This document shows positions 44,820 to 54,669 of a stretch of DNA of 64,000 nucleotides, piece after piece (position 1 is the stretch's first letter; the number at the start of each line of letters is the position of its first letter). Both the position numbers and the translations under genes were made by a program. Location: the NCBI RefSeq assembly GCF_009711415.1, contig NZ_SMLZ01000113.1, positions 109,084-173,083 of the forward strand, given 5' to 3'. The stretch comes from Roseibium denhamense (GTDB taxonomy: Bacteria > Pseudomonadota > Alphaproteobacteria > Rhizobiales > Stappiaceae). The notes under the pieces are model-generated. The model saw only the letters and a program-made list of their open reading frames with translations. It did not search any database and had not been told where the DNA came from.

Positions 44820-47309
44820 TAGGAAACAGATCGCAGGTTCGGGTTCCGCGGGGCCGTACTCGGCGACCGTTCTTCCCAATCTTCCTTGCTGATGTTTGTG
44901 ATCTGCATGGGATTGGGGTCGGGCCTACCGAAATAATAGCCCTGCATCATGTCGCAGCCCAGCGTGCGAAGGGCGTCAACCTGGAACTGGCGCTCAACGC
45001 CCTCGGCTGTTACTTCGAGCCCGAGGTTATGTGCCAGCGCGATGACAGCTGAGATAATGGCGAGACCGTCGCTGCGTTCACCGATTTCAGCCACGAATGA
45101 CTTGTCGATCTTGATCTTGTCGAACCGGTGTTGGCGCAGATAGGACAGTGACGAATAGCCGGTTCCGAAATCGTCCAGGGAAATCTTAATACCGAGATCC
45201 CGCAGCTGCTGAAGCTTGTCAGTTGCCGACCCTACGTCCTTGAGAAAAACGGATTCGGTGATTTCAAGAACAAGCCGTTCCGCCGGAAACCCCGTCCTTT
45301 CCAAGATGCTTGCGATGTTGTCGACCAGATTTGGCTCCAGGAACTGAACCGGTGACAGGTTGACCGCAACACTGTTCAACTCCGGAACCGTTGCGGCAAC
45401 GCTGCAGGCGCGCTCCAGCACCCAGTCTCCAAGCGGCAGGATCAGGCCGGCATGCTCGGCAATTGGAATGAAGACATCAGGCGGGATTTCGCCTCGTGTC
45501 GGGTGGTCCCAACGTACCAGAACCTCGCTGGAGGCGACCTTACCCGACCGTGCCTCGACAATCGGCTGAAACTCGATGGACAGCTTCTGGAATTCAAAAG
45601 CTTCTCGAAGGTCCGCCTCAAGTAGCCGGCGCTCGCGCACCTCCCGTTCCATCTGCTGTTCGAACGCGATTGCCCGACCGCGGCCGCTTTCCTTGGCCCG
45701 GTAGAGCGCAATGTCTGCTTTCCGCATCAGATCGTCGACAGAGTCGCTCGCATTTTGACGACGCGTGTATCCAACGGTTGCCCCGATGGCGAAATCGCGG
45801 CTACCAATCCGGAAAGGCCGCCGGGCCGTGGTCACCAGTTCGTCGGCAAAGTCCGCAGCGGCCTGGTCCGATGTGAAGCGTCCAAGAGCGGCGAACTCAT
45901 CGCCTCCGAACCGCGCCAGCGAAACCTTACCTTCACTGATTTCCCGGAAACGCTCAGCGACTTGGCGCAACAACTCGTCACCGGCCGGATGGCCGCTGGT
46001 ATCGTTTACAACCTTGAAGTTATCGAGATCGATCAGGAAAAGCGTCAGGCTCGTTTCCCCGGTGCGCTTCTGGTCATTTAAGCGGCGTTCCGCATGGTTC
46101 AGGAACCAGCTGCGGTTGCCGAGACCGGTCAGGGAATCGTGTTCTGCCATATGAGTGATCAGAGCGTTGGCGCGATGAGCATCGGTCACATCCGAGGCCA
46201 CACCGCGATATCCGCTGAAAGATCCGTGGTTGTCGTAAACTGGCTGTGCTGCCAAAGACCACCACCTTTGTATCGTTGTTGACATTGAGCCCAATGACAA
46301 TCTCCCGGAAAGGTTCACGGGCATTCACCGCGTCCTGCAGCTTGCGCAACGCCGCGCGCGCTTTGGTATCATCCAAGGAGTATCCAAGATCGACCATTCG
46401 CATCGCTTTGAGTTGCGTGAGCGTGCGTCCGCTGGCAGCGACGAACCGGTCTGAAATGTTCCGGAAGTTTCCCGAACTGTCTGTTTCCCAAATCCAGTCG
46501 CTGGTCTTTTCCTCATATTCGTTGAGCAGCAGGGCAATCAGATTTCCGCGCTGTTCGAGCTCGGATTCTGCGAGAAAATGGGAGGCGAAGAGCCAGGCTG
46601 CGGCCGTGATACTTCCGATCACCGCGCATGTGTAGCTAGTGAGCAGGAACATCAGGGTATACATGCCCGGGCCGGAATGAATCAGCAAGGAGGCGACGGC
46701 GGCGACGTAAAGCAAAACGACCCAGCGGATGGCAGCTTGCGGGACAGTCGACAGGGTAAACCCCCCGCCGCAGAGCATTCCGGTTGTCACACAGGCAGCC
46801 ACAAGAACGCCGACCGGATCGCCGACATAAAAGGCTGACAGCGGAACGGCCGCCCATAGCGAACTCAGCATAGTCGCTCTTTGGACCGTTTTGGTGAGCG
46901 CTCTGCGTGAAGCGATTTCGATCTTGTTCTTGCGGGTCCGGTGCCGGCTGTAGGCCATCAGCCCGATCAGCGTGAGAACAGCGCCCGCCCACACCAGCAC
47001 ATAGACGGCCGGCAAAAAGGTGAGAAAGACAGGGACCACAACCAGCACATTGACAATGTTGGCTAGGATGTTGAACGCGGTGTTCCGTGCGATGCTCGCG
47101 ACCTGCGCGGCGCGCACACGGCCCGACAGGTACTCGTCGACAACAGGGTACCCAAAGGCACGCAGCAGAGCGCGCTCGGGCGATGCCGTCTTGGTACCTA
47201 CTTGTTTGCCCCATGCCTTGTAGGCCTTGGGCAAATGAGTATCTCCCGGAGACACAATCGCACGCAAAATTGTCTGAAAAATCAGCCCCCAATGGGCATT
47301 CAGCCGCAT
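44819..47309 (-). CDS. Membrane PAS-GGDEF-EAL protein, apparent frameshift
   Basis: About 830 residues if intact. The first part (47309 to about 46265) has five to six helices (about 85-235) and the start of a PAS domain; the rest (about 46265 to 44819) continues the PAS domain (WWSLAAQPVYDNHGSFSGYR), then GGDEF (RFGGDEFAALGR) and EAL (EVLVRWDHPTRG, LVLEITES, LDDFGTGYSSLSYLR, VTAEGVERQFQ). The frames join only if one base is dropped in GGTGGTGG (minus strand) near 46262-46268, giving TKWWSLAAQPV, the usual PAS text. Both cyclic-di-GMP domains keep their key residues, so either the sequence has an error here or the mutation is recent. It separates crbS from crbR. Confidence 0.82.
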
Positions 47310-47485
47310 TATGCCTCCGCTTGACTACTGACTTACCTACATGCGGTGCACATCCGCTGGGGGAGGAAATTACCCCTATTCTCTGAAGGTACCGTAAAAG
47401 CGGGCGTGGGATTATGCAGGTGACAGGTAATCAACAGCGATGTCCACACTTAAGACTGGGAACGTCGTTAATGATGCGGATACAC

Positions 47486-47499
47486 TGACGCTAGCGTCA
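47486..47499. promoter_or_regulatory. Perfect 14-bp palindrome TGACGCTAGCGTCA
   Basis: Self-complementary over 14 bases, 177-190 bases before the start of the GGDEF-EAL gene and 92 bases after the crbR stop. It is a possible operator, perhaps for CrbR itself; GACG/CGTC halves also appear in the palindrome before urtA. Confidence 0.4.
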
Positions 47500-47590
47500 C
47501 GTTGCAACCATAGATTTACTTTTTGAGTATAGTCAAAACCGACAGGGGTTACAGTGAGGTATGCCCTGTTCCCTGCCGTTAGAGGACGTA

Positions 47591-48271
47591 TCAAGCGCTG
47601 GCCGTCTCCGCCGTTTCCCCGCCGATTTGCCATTGACCGGCTTCGATCTTGGAGGCGGCAATCACTGCCTGGGTCCTGCTTTCAACCCCGAGTTTCTGAA
47701 GGATAGCGGACACATGAGCTTTGACGGTGGCTTCCGATACGGACAGCTCGTAGGCAATCTGCTTGTTCAGCAAGCCTTCAGACAGCATCATCAGAACACG
47801 CACCTGCTGCGGTGTCAGTGTTCCAAGCCTTTGAACCAGATCACCTGCCCCGTCATCCGCTCCGAGATCCACATCCGGCGGGGTCCGCATGTTGCCGTCC
47901 ATGACCTCAGAGATTGCCTGACGGATGACGTCAATGCCGTGGGATTTGGGAATGAACCCGGCAGCGCCGAACTCGATTGCGCGCCGGATGGCTTGAGGCT
48001 CTTCATTGGCGGACACCACAACCACGGGAACGCTTGAATACTGCGCCCGAAGGTACATCAGTCCTGAAAAGCCGCGCATGCCCGGCATGGTCAAATCCAG
48101 CAGGACAAGGTCAACCTCACCATCATTTTCAAGCTTTGCGGTCACATCTTCCAGCGCGCCGGCTTCTTCGATCTTGGATTGAGGATATTGGGTCTCAAGT
48201 GTCTGGCGCAACGCGCCGCGGAAAAGGGGATGGTCGTCCGCAATGATGAATCGATACGAAGTCGCCGACAC
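47591..48271 (-). CDS. crbR: CrbR-type LuxR-family response regulator
   Basis: A 226-residue regulator. The receiver (about 5-125) has FIIADDHPLFRGALRQ, phosphoacceptor in LVLLDLTMPGMRGFSGLMYLR, VVVVSANEEPQAIRRAIEFGAAGFIPKS, a run highly typical of CrbR/ErdR, and the LuxR DNA-binding domain follows (about 155-215, LTPQQVRVLMMLSEGLLNKQIAYELSVSEATVKAHVSAIL). CrbR activates acetyl-CoA synthetase genes. GTG 48271 has AGGGAGGA at ideal spacing, so I prefer it to TTG 48295. No acs gene is in the window. Confidence 0.9.
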   Translation of the reverse strand: MSATSYRFIIADDHPLFRGALRQTLETQYPQSKIEEAGALEDVTAKLENDGEVDLVLLDLTMPGMRGFSGLMYLRAQYSSVPVVVVSANEEPQAIRRAIEFGAAGFIPKSHGIDVIRQAISEVMDGNMRTPPDVDLGADDGAGDLVQRLGTLTPQQVRVLMMLSEGLLNKQIAYELSVSEATVKAHVSAILQKLGVESRTQAVIAASKIEAGQWQIGGETAETASA

Positions 48272-48680
48272 GTTGTTTTCCTCCCTAACGGCCAAGGCGT
48301 TTTTTCCGGCCCGACGGGATTGATGCCCGACGCTATGCCATCGGCCGTCCGGCCCGTTGTTCCCGGGCGTTGTTTTCGGCCTTGCTAAAGTATGTTTGCA
48401 TCAAGGCCAGCGCGCAAGTCAAACCAACAGTGTCGAAAACTGTGTTGCCTTGACCAAAATCCGGGGCTTAGCCGCTGTCATGCCCTGTGAAACCGTCTCC
48501 GCAGGTGCGAGATATTACGCAGTTGCAGCATGAATTATGTTATCCCGTAAGCTGAATTTCCGCAATATTCTGTCGAACAAAAAGGTAGTTATGCAATTCG
48601 TCTTGCGCGGATACAAACTTTCGTGCCTATAAAGAATCTCCAATTCATATATTTTGCGGCGCTTAAGAAACTTATCAATC
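48272..48680. other. Divergent region between crbR and the thioesterase gene
   Basis: 409 bases with no plausible gene. The right half (about 48540-48660) is AT-rich and is likely to hold the thioesterase promoter. Nothing else recognised. Confidence 0.3.
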
Positions 48681-49547
48681 ATGACAATTCAAAACACCTT
48701 GCATTCCTTTGTGAACCGGTGGGAATGCGACGAAAACGACCACCTTAACGTCCAATTCTATTTCAGCCGTTTTGAGGAAGCCGACCGGCAGTTCCGTCAG
48801 GTGTCCGGACTGAACGAAACCCTTGTGGGAACCCGGCGGGTGCGCCATGTGCGCTACCACAAGGAGCTGAGGACCGGCGATCTGGTGTCAGTCCAATCCA
48901 GCATCGCATTTGACGGCCCGCACATGTTTACCGTCTTGCACGAAATGCGGAACAAAGTCTCCGGCGTTTTGGCGGCAACAGCACTTGATGGTTACGAGCC
49001 GAGCCTGAACTCGGCGAAGGTGCTCCGCCAACGCTTCAACGACTTCCAATGCCCGATGATTTCAGAGGCAAATCCGCGTGGAATACCGGCTGCGCCCGCA
49101 CATGGAAAAGTCTCCCGCGACGGGCTCCTGGCCAAGGGAGCGGAAGTCTGTTTCTTGGGAACCGTTCTGCCGCGGAACATTGGGCCAGATGGCAAGGCCG
49201 ATGACCAGTTTGCCCTGGCATCATGCACCGATGGTGTTCCTCACGTTTGGCAGCGCACACCGATGACCCATTCCTATCTGACTGAGAACGGGCTTGGCCG
49301 GGTTGCTGTTGAAATGAAACTGACTTGGGCAACACCGCTCAAGACCGGTGACATGATCCAGGTTGTGAGCGGCTTCAGCGGTGTTCAGGAAAAGACCTTC
49401 AGTATGCGCCACCATATTTTTGAAAGCCGCACGAACCGGCTTGCTGCCGTTCTGGATGTGGTTGCCCTGACGATGGATCTCAGCTCACGCCGCGCTGTTT
49501 CACTACCGGACGACGCTCCCAAAGCAATTGCGGCCATGCTGATCTGA
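48681..49547 (+). CDS. Acyl-CoA thioesterase-like double-hotdog protein
   Basis: A 288-residue protein of two hotdog halves. The first (about 5-100) has HSFVNRWECDENDHLNVQFYFSRFEEADRQF, the 4-hydroxybenzoyl-CoA-thioesterase-like pattern with its DHLN catalytic region; the second (about 165-275) has TPMTHSYLTENGLGRVAVEMKL. It probably hydrolyses or binds acyl-CoA or a related thioester in the cytoplasm; the substrate is not clear. ATG 48681 is the first family-consistent start; the ribosome site is weak. Its position next to acetate regulator crbR could be functional. Confidence 0.75.
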   Translation: MTIQNTLHSFVNRWECDENDHLNVQFYFSRFEEADRQFRQVSGLNETLVGTRRVRHVRYHKELRTGDLVSVQSSIAFDGPHMFTVLHEMRNKVSGVLAATALDGYEPSLNSAKVLRQRFNDFQCPMISEANPRGIPAAPAHGKVSRDGLLAKGAEVCFLGTVLPRNIGPDGKADDQFALASCTDGVPHVWQRTPMTHSYLTENGLGRVAVEMKLTWATPLKTGDMIQVVSGFSGVQEKTFSMRHHIFESRTNRLAAVLDVVALTMDLSSRRAVSLPDDAPKAIAAMLI

Positions 49548-49564
49548 GCCGGGTCTTCCCGGCG

Positions 49565-50122
49565 TCAGTTGCCGGTCCCCTCCAGGTCGCGCTGCAATTC
49601 CCGAACCATGCCAAACAGGCGGCGCATCGCGCTTTCGGTAAAATCGAGAACCTTATCCAGTTCTTCTTCGTCATCTGCGGTGAGGCGGTTAGACTTCGTG
49701 TCATTTCCGTCCTCAGACCCGGATTGGGGATCGGAGCGGTCAAGGGCTGAGCCAGGCGGCAGCTGGCTGTCCGCCTTCTCAGCTTCCTCCTCCAGGCTTT
49801 CCAGTCTGGCGGTCAGCCGGTCGACCTCAGCAGCAAGATCGTTGATTTCAGCGATGTAAGCATCCTCGGCCAGAGGCACCGGATTGCACCGCCAGGCTTC
49901 ATTCAGTTTCCGGCAAACAGAAACAGTTCCGGCCCGGCGGTCGACCCGCAAGACATCGCCGTCCAGCGCGACGAGCGAATAGCGTCCGGTCTCTCCCGCG
50001 CTCACCGCCTCTTCGTCTTCAGGAGAAAGCACTTCCTGAGACAGTGCAGCCGGTGCGCCGGCCAGCACCATCATAATGCCACTTGCCAGGCACAGATTGG
50101 ACAAGGTCTTTACGAGATCCAT
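49565..50122 (-). CDS. Exported coiled-coil protein of unknown function
   Basis: A 185-residue protein with a signal peptide (MDLVKTLSNLCLASGIMMVL, cleaved after ALSQ near 28), a short domain with a cysteine pair (VSVCRKLNEAWRCNPVP, about 65-85) that may form a disulfide, a heptad coiled coil (AEINDLAAEVDRLTARLESLEEEAEKA) and an acidic, disordered C-terminal half. It looks like a small periplasmic scaffold. No known family. It is just downstream of the ligase gene region on the same strand, but 100 bases away. Confidence 0.7.
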   Translation of the reverse strand: MDLVKTLSNLCLASGIMMVLAGAPAALSQEVLSPEDEEAVSAGETGRYSLVALDGDVLRVDRRAGTVSVCRKLNEAWRCNPVPLAEDAYIAEINDLAAEVDRLTARLESLEEEAEKADSQLPPGSALDRSDPQSGSEDGNDTKSNRLTADDEEELDKVLDFTESAMRRLFGMVRELQRDLEGTGN

Positions 50123-50224
50123 GAATTTGCTCCGAAGTCTACGCCCTGATCTGGGTTGGTTGCCATGATTCCATGGCCAAAGCACGGCCAACTGTAAAAA
50201 ACTGCCCGCTTTCCCTACAGTGTT

Positions 50225-51877
50225 TCAACCGGCCTTCTCAAGGCTCGGCAACATAGTCTCCAGGGTTTCAAGCCAATCCGCCTCGGCGGCCGGTTTATCC
50301 CACCTCAGCCTTGAAACACGCGGGAACCGCATCGCGACACCAGACTTATGCCGCGTCGACCTGTTGAGCCCCTCAAATGCAATCTCAAGAACCAGCCCGT
50401 GGTCCTTGCCGTGGGCGACCTCGCTCACAGGACCGAAACGGTTGATCGTGTTTTTGCGGACAAACCGGTCGATCTCCCGCAACTCTTCATCGGTAAAGCC
50501 GAAATAGGCCTTTCCAACCGGAACCAGTTCGTCTCCATCAGCGGCCGGCCGCCAAACGCCGAATGTGTAATCCGAATAAAAGGAGGACCGCTTGCCATGG
50601 CCGCGCTGGGCATACATCAGCACCGCATCGATCAGACGCGGTTCCCGTTTCCATTTGTACCAGAGCCCTTTCGGACGGCCAGTCACATAGGGGGCATCCC
50701 ATCGCTTCAACATCAAGCCTTCCACGGCATCCGCATCATCTTGCGGCAACAAGGTGCCCGGCTCCGAGCGGGCTGCTGCGATGTCGTCCCATGAGGCCGC
50801 TTCCACCATGGGAGAAAGGTCTATGCCTGGATGGTCAAGCTCTTGAACGAAAACCTCAAGCTTCTGGCGGCGCTCACGAAATGGGCGGTCCCGCAGATCC
50901 TCACCCTCAAGGACCAGCAAATCATAGACACGGATCGCCGCAGGATACTCCTTGATGAGTTTCGGCCCGGCTGTTTTCCGGTTAAGGCGCTTCTGCAAAT
51001 CGGAGAACGGCCGGACGACACCATCCTCGCCCCTGATCAGAAGTTCACCATCAATCGCGGCGTTGAAGTCCAGTATGTCCATGACGTCGGGAAATGCGCG
51101 GGAGATATCATCGCCCGTCCTGCTGAACAGCCGCTTCACCGGCCCGCTCTTTGCCAATCCCGAGGCCGCTTGCACCCGGATCCCGTCCCATTTCCATTCA
51201 ACGGCAAAGGTCCCCGCATCCAGGCTTTGCAGGTCCTTCTCCGCATCCAGCGGATGTGCCAGCATGACGGGCCGGAACGGGGCCGGGTCCTCGGTCTCCG
51301 GCGGCCCCGCCCGGCCTTCAACCCACGCAAAAAGCGTTTCATAGGGTGGCTTCAACCCGTGCCAGACTTCCTCAACCTGATTGACGGAGAGATCCCCCTG
51401 CTTAGCGATTGACGTTTTTGCAAGGCGCGCAGACACACCGACCCGGAGACCGCCGGTGATCAGCTTCAAAAGGGCCCAGCGGCCGGTGTCATCAAGACTG
51501 TCCAGCCATCCCGCGACCTGGCCCGGCACTTCGGATTTCCCGCTGGTCGATAACCGCTCGACAATTTCGGACAAAGACGGCGCATCCGTCAGGCCCGCGT
51601 CCTCCGGCCTAGGCCACATCAACGCAATGGTCTCGGACATGTCACCGACAAAATCATAGGACAGGCCAAACAGCACCGGGTCGGTCCGCTCGCTGATCAA
51701 GGCCCGCAGCATGGCAGGTTTTGCATGTTTGAACGTGAGGCCACCGGTCAATGCCGCCAGCGCGTACCCGCGATCCGGGTCCGGTGTTTCGGAAAAGTAG
51801 CGCACAAGCAGCGCTTCCTTGGCAAGGCGCCTTGGCTCCAAGGAAAGCCGGTCCAAAAGCTGTGCAAAGGCCTGCAT
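50225..51877 (-). CDS. Ligase of the DNA-damage set, ATP-dependent
   Basis: A 550-residue ATP-dependent DNA ligase of the LigC-like, cisplatin-damage-response type. After an N-terminal helical domain (about 1-200) comes the adenylation domain with the active lysine near 227 in EWKWDGIRVQ, NAAIDGELLIRG, and VEGLMLKRWDAPYVTGRPKGLWYKWKR, then the OB domain to the end. In many alphaproteobacteria this gene forms a four-gene cluster with an MBL-fold exonuclease, a DEXH helicase and the PdeM nuclease; here those three are at 58635-62982, about 7 kb away. It probably seals breaks in a repair route separate from Ku/LigD. Confidence 0.92.
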   Translation of the reverse strand: MQAFAQLLDRLSLEPRRLAKEALLVRYFSETPDPDRGYALAALTGGLTFKHAKPAMLRALISERTDPVLFGLSYDFVGDMSETIALMWPRPEDAGLTDAPSLSEIVERLSTSGKSEVPGQVAGWLDSLDDTGRWALLKLITGGLRVGVSARLAKTSIAKQGDLSVNQVEEVWHGLKPPYETLFAWVEGRAGPPETEDPAPFRPVMLAHPLDAEKDLQSLDAGTFAVEWKWDGIRVQAASGLAKSGPVKRLFSRTGDDISRAFPDVMDILDFNAAIDGELLIRGEDGVVRPFSDLQKRLNRKTAGPKLIKEYPAAIRVYDLLVLEGEDLRDRPFRERRQKLEVFVQELDHPGIDLSPMVEAASWDDIAAARSEPGTLLPQDDADAVEGLMLKRWDAPYVTGRPKGLWYKWKREPRLIDAVLMYAQRGHGKRSSFYSDYTFGVWRPAADGDELVPVGKAYFGFTDEELREIDRFVRKNTINRFGPVSEVAHGKDHGLVLEIAFEGLNRSTRHKSGVAMRFPRVSRLRWDKPAAEADWLETLETMLPSLEKAG

Positions 51878-51964
51878 GAAATCAACCAGCCGGGAGAGTG
51901 CTTTAAAACGATCACTTCCCCGCTACATCGGTGTTTTCACTGCGGGATCAAGCCCCAGAATATC

Positions 51965-51986
51965 GGGCGTTTCCTCCGAAACGCCC
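51965..51986. repeat. GGGCGTTT palindromic repeat, core only
   Basis: GGGCGTTT, CCTCCG, AAACGCCC: the inner arms are perfect but the outer GAGCAT/ATGCTC parts have diverged. It lies 54 bases beyond the stop of the minus-strand chemoreceptor gene, in its direction of transcription. Confidence 0.6.
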
Positions 51987-52039
51987 AAAGACGCCCGGTC
52001 ACTCGAAAATCAATCCCGAAATACCGTCCGCTGATCTGG

Positions 52040-54361
52040 TCAGGCAGCTTCTGCCGCCCGGCCAGCTTGAGAACGGTACTGAAGACCGACCAGATCATCG
52101 CGGACCCATTTGATCTCCATGGGGAAGGCGCCGCCAACGCCGTCCTCGTAGAGGACTTCCTGCCCCTGTTCAGCGCCCGCAAAGGCTGTCACTCCAAGAC
52201 CGCCCTCGGAGCTGTTGATCAATCGGATCGAAATCCGTTTGCCGTCAGCAGTCACCAAACTAATCTTCTGACCCATTTCCTGTTTCCGGCTCGCATTCCG
52301 GCGTTCTTCGACATCACGGGCCATCTCATTGAGGAAGCCTTCGATCCCTTGAGACATTTCGTCAGCAACGTTTTTCACTGCAACAGCAATGTGATCCACT
52401 GTCTCGGCTTCACCTGCAGTTGCCTGGATCGCCTGATCCACAGTGTCCGCGCTGTTGACCGCATTCGTCGTCTCGCTTGCAGCCATGGTGATGCTTTGCG
52501 AGATTTCCTGTGTTGCAATACTTTGCTCGCCGACCGCTGCCGTGATGGCCCCTGTCACTTCACTGATCATCTCGATGGAACCGGAGATCTTGCGAATGGA
52601 GTCAACAGCTTCGCTGGTCAGTCCCTGGACCGACGAAATCTGACTTGAGATTTCTTCAGTTGCCTTGGCGGTCTGGGTCGAGAGTTCCTTGACCTCGGCG
52701 GCGACGACCGCAAAGCCCTTGCCTGCATCCCCTGCCCGGGCGGCCTCAATGGTCGCGTTCAACGCCAGGAGATTTGTCTGTTCGGCAATGGCGCGGATCA
52801 TCTCAACGACAGTGCCGATTTTTTCAACCGCTTCCGCGAGGCTGGAAACATTGCCGTCCGTTTGCTGGGCCACGCCAGTGGCATCTTCAATGACGTTGCT
52901 GGCCCGGTCCGCCTGGCTCAGAATTTCCTGGATCGCAGCAGACATTTCTTCAGCCGCCGCCGCCACGGTTTGCACGTTGTCAGATGATGACGAGGAGGCA
53001 TTCTTGGCCTCGGATGCAGCACTGGAAGCCCATTGCGAGATATCGCGGACGCGTGCGGCAATGTCAGTCATCTGACCGGTTTTTTCGTTCACGTCTCCAG
53101 TGACGCTGGCCATCAGATCGCGGAACTTCTCGATGAGATTTTCCATCTGGTTCTGGCGCATCCGTTCGCGGTTGCGCTCCTTGGCAGCTTCGGTCTCCAA
53201 AACGCTACGAACACGAGCATTTTCCTGGAACACCTCGCCTGCTCGGGCCAGATCGCCGACAACGTCTGTGCGATCACTGAACGGCATCTTCAGATCGACA
53301 TTGCCGTCTGCAATATTCATCAGGCCGTGCGCCAGCTTTGCAAGAAGGTTGTTCACGTTGCGGACTTGCCAAATGCAAATGGAAAAGGTGAGCAAGACGA
53401 CAATAACCGTCTCCCAGATCACCGCCATGAAATGACTATTCGCTGCATCTGCAAGTTCCTGGGCACGTTTTTCACCTGCATAGAGCATTTCCAGAGAAGC
53501 TTCGCGGATGAGGTTCAGGCGCTCCGTTGCCTTCCCGAACCAAACAGAGCCATCAATGCCTTGCCCGTCTTTCGTTTGCGGCAATGATCGTAATACTTTT
53601 CGCCACTCCACAACTTGATCAACTGCCGGACCGGCAACCTTCTGGTCAAACAAGGCAACATGTTTCGGAAAAGCAATCGCCCTAAAATCTTTCAAAAACG
53701 CGCCTTCTACCGACAGGCGATCATAGTAGGCGAGGAAGCGATCAATCGGCACATCACCGGTCTTGCCAACAATTGTGAAGAGCTGACCACCGATCGCCCG
53801 CTCCAGACCGCCGGCTTCTATCGCTTCCGTAAGCAGCAGGAACGGAGACATATCCTGAGCGTATTCGCTATCGGCGCTGGCCTGAACCCCTGTCCAAATG
53901 AGTGAAATCAACTGCCGGACGTTACCTGAGTAAAACTTTAGGTTTTCGGCTCCACTGATGGACTTGTTGTCTATACCACGCCGATGGGCGTCGATAGTTT
54001 CGAGGTTCCCAGACATACTGTGCACTTCTTCCATAACCACCGAGTTATAGACATCAAAACCTTCGACCGAGGTATTAAAATCCGCAATCGCTTTGTCGGT
54101 TGCATCACGTTGAGCGGCCAGAAGCTCTTTTGGCTTTTCAGCGTATCCGGACGCGATCATTACCGCAGTCCGGCCACGCTCTTTCTGCAACTCGTGTATA
54201 ACCCCTTCCGACTTTTCCGCTATCAGGGCTTTTGGCAGAATGTCCGATGCTATTCGGCTCTCATATCGCGCTTCATATAAAGCGATAGAACTCTGGATCA
54301 GGAACGCCACCAACGGAACGATGGCGAGAAGTGCAATTTGAGCGCGAATTGATTTGAACAT
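52040..54361 (-). CDS. Methyl-accepting chemoreceptor with NIT sensor and PilZ domain
   Basis: A 773-residue protein. One helix (about 5-25), a helical periplasmic NIT domain (about 40-290: [23 protein letters not shown] is the nitrate/nitrite-domain motif), a second helix (about 310-335), HAMP (about 340-390), a methyl-accepting signal domain with the hairpin tip [32 protein letters not shown], and a C-terminal PilZ domain (about 675-760) with the RRNASR and INSSEGGLG parts that bind cyclic-di-GMP. It thus could join taste for nitrate/nitrite or related ions with the second messenger. I chose ATG 54361; ATG 54391 is possible. No chemotaxis genes are next to it. Confidence 0.9.
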   Translation of the reverse strand: MFKSIRAQIALLAIVPLVAFLIQSSIALYEARYESRIASDILPKALIAEKSEGVIHELQKERGRTAVMIASGYAEKPKELLAAQRDATDKAIADFNTSVEGFDVYNSVVMEEVHSMSGNLETIDAHRRGIDNKSISGAENLKFYSGNVRQLISLIWTGVQASADSEYAQDMSPFLLLTEAIEAGGLERAIGGQLFTIVGKTGDVPIDRFLAYYDRLSVEGAFLKDFRAIAFPKHVALFDQKVAGPAVDQVVEWRKVLRSLPQTKDGQGIDGSVWFGKATERLNLIREASLEMLYAGEKRAQELADAANSHFMAVIWETVIVVLLTFSICIWQVRNVNNLLAKLAHGLMNIADGNVDLKMPFSDRTDVVGDLARAGEVFQENARVRSVLETEAAKERNRERMRQNQMENLIEKFRDLMASVTGDVNEKTGQMTDIAARVRDISQWASSAASEAKNASSSSSDNVQTVAAAAEEMSAAIQEILSQADRASNVIEDATGVAQQTDGNVSSLAEAVEKIGTVVEMIRAIAEQTNLLALNATIEAARAGDAGKGFAVVAAEVKELSTQTAKATEEISSQISSVQGLTSEAVDSIRKISGSIEMISEVTGAITAAVGEQSIATQEISQSITMAASETTNAVNSADTVDQAIQATAGEAETVDHIAVAVKNVADEMSQGIEGFLNEMARDVEERRNASRKQEMGQKISLVTADGKRISIRLINSSEGGLGVTAFAGAEQGQEVLYEDGVGGAFPMEIKWVRDDLVGLQYRSQAGRAAEAA

Positions 54362-54429
54362 CCAAAACCCCAGCGAAATTCTGTCATGCAAATTTAACGC
54401 AGAGGCAGGTTAAAAATTTACATATACCC

Positions 54430-54453
54430 AAAGATGTAATTCCCTACATCTTT
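54430..54453. promoter_or_regulatory. Inverted repeat AAAGATGTA/TACATCTTT
   Basis: Perfect nine-base arms around ATTCCC in the AT-rich, 308-base gap between the divergent chemoreceptor and DEAD-box helicase genes, followed by TATACTAT. Operator or RNA hairpin are both possible. Otherwise the gap shows nothing besides promoter-like AT stretches. Confidence 0.45.
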
Positions 54454-54669
54454 ATACTATCGGTATTAATTAAATGGACGCGAAAGAAGCGATTTTGCCA
54501 ATACGGCCAATACTTACAATATCGCTCAAAATATGAGCATTTCTTTCTGGTGGACGTCGCTGCGATAAGCCTGTATAAGCCGCGACCCACAAGGGCCTGC
54601 ATGGTGATGGCCTCATCCGGTAGACTGCTGATTGGCACGCAGGTGATCCGGAGCAGTCGAAAGAATCCA

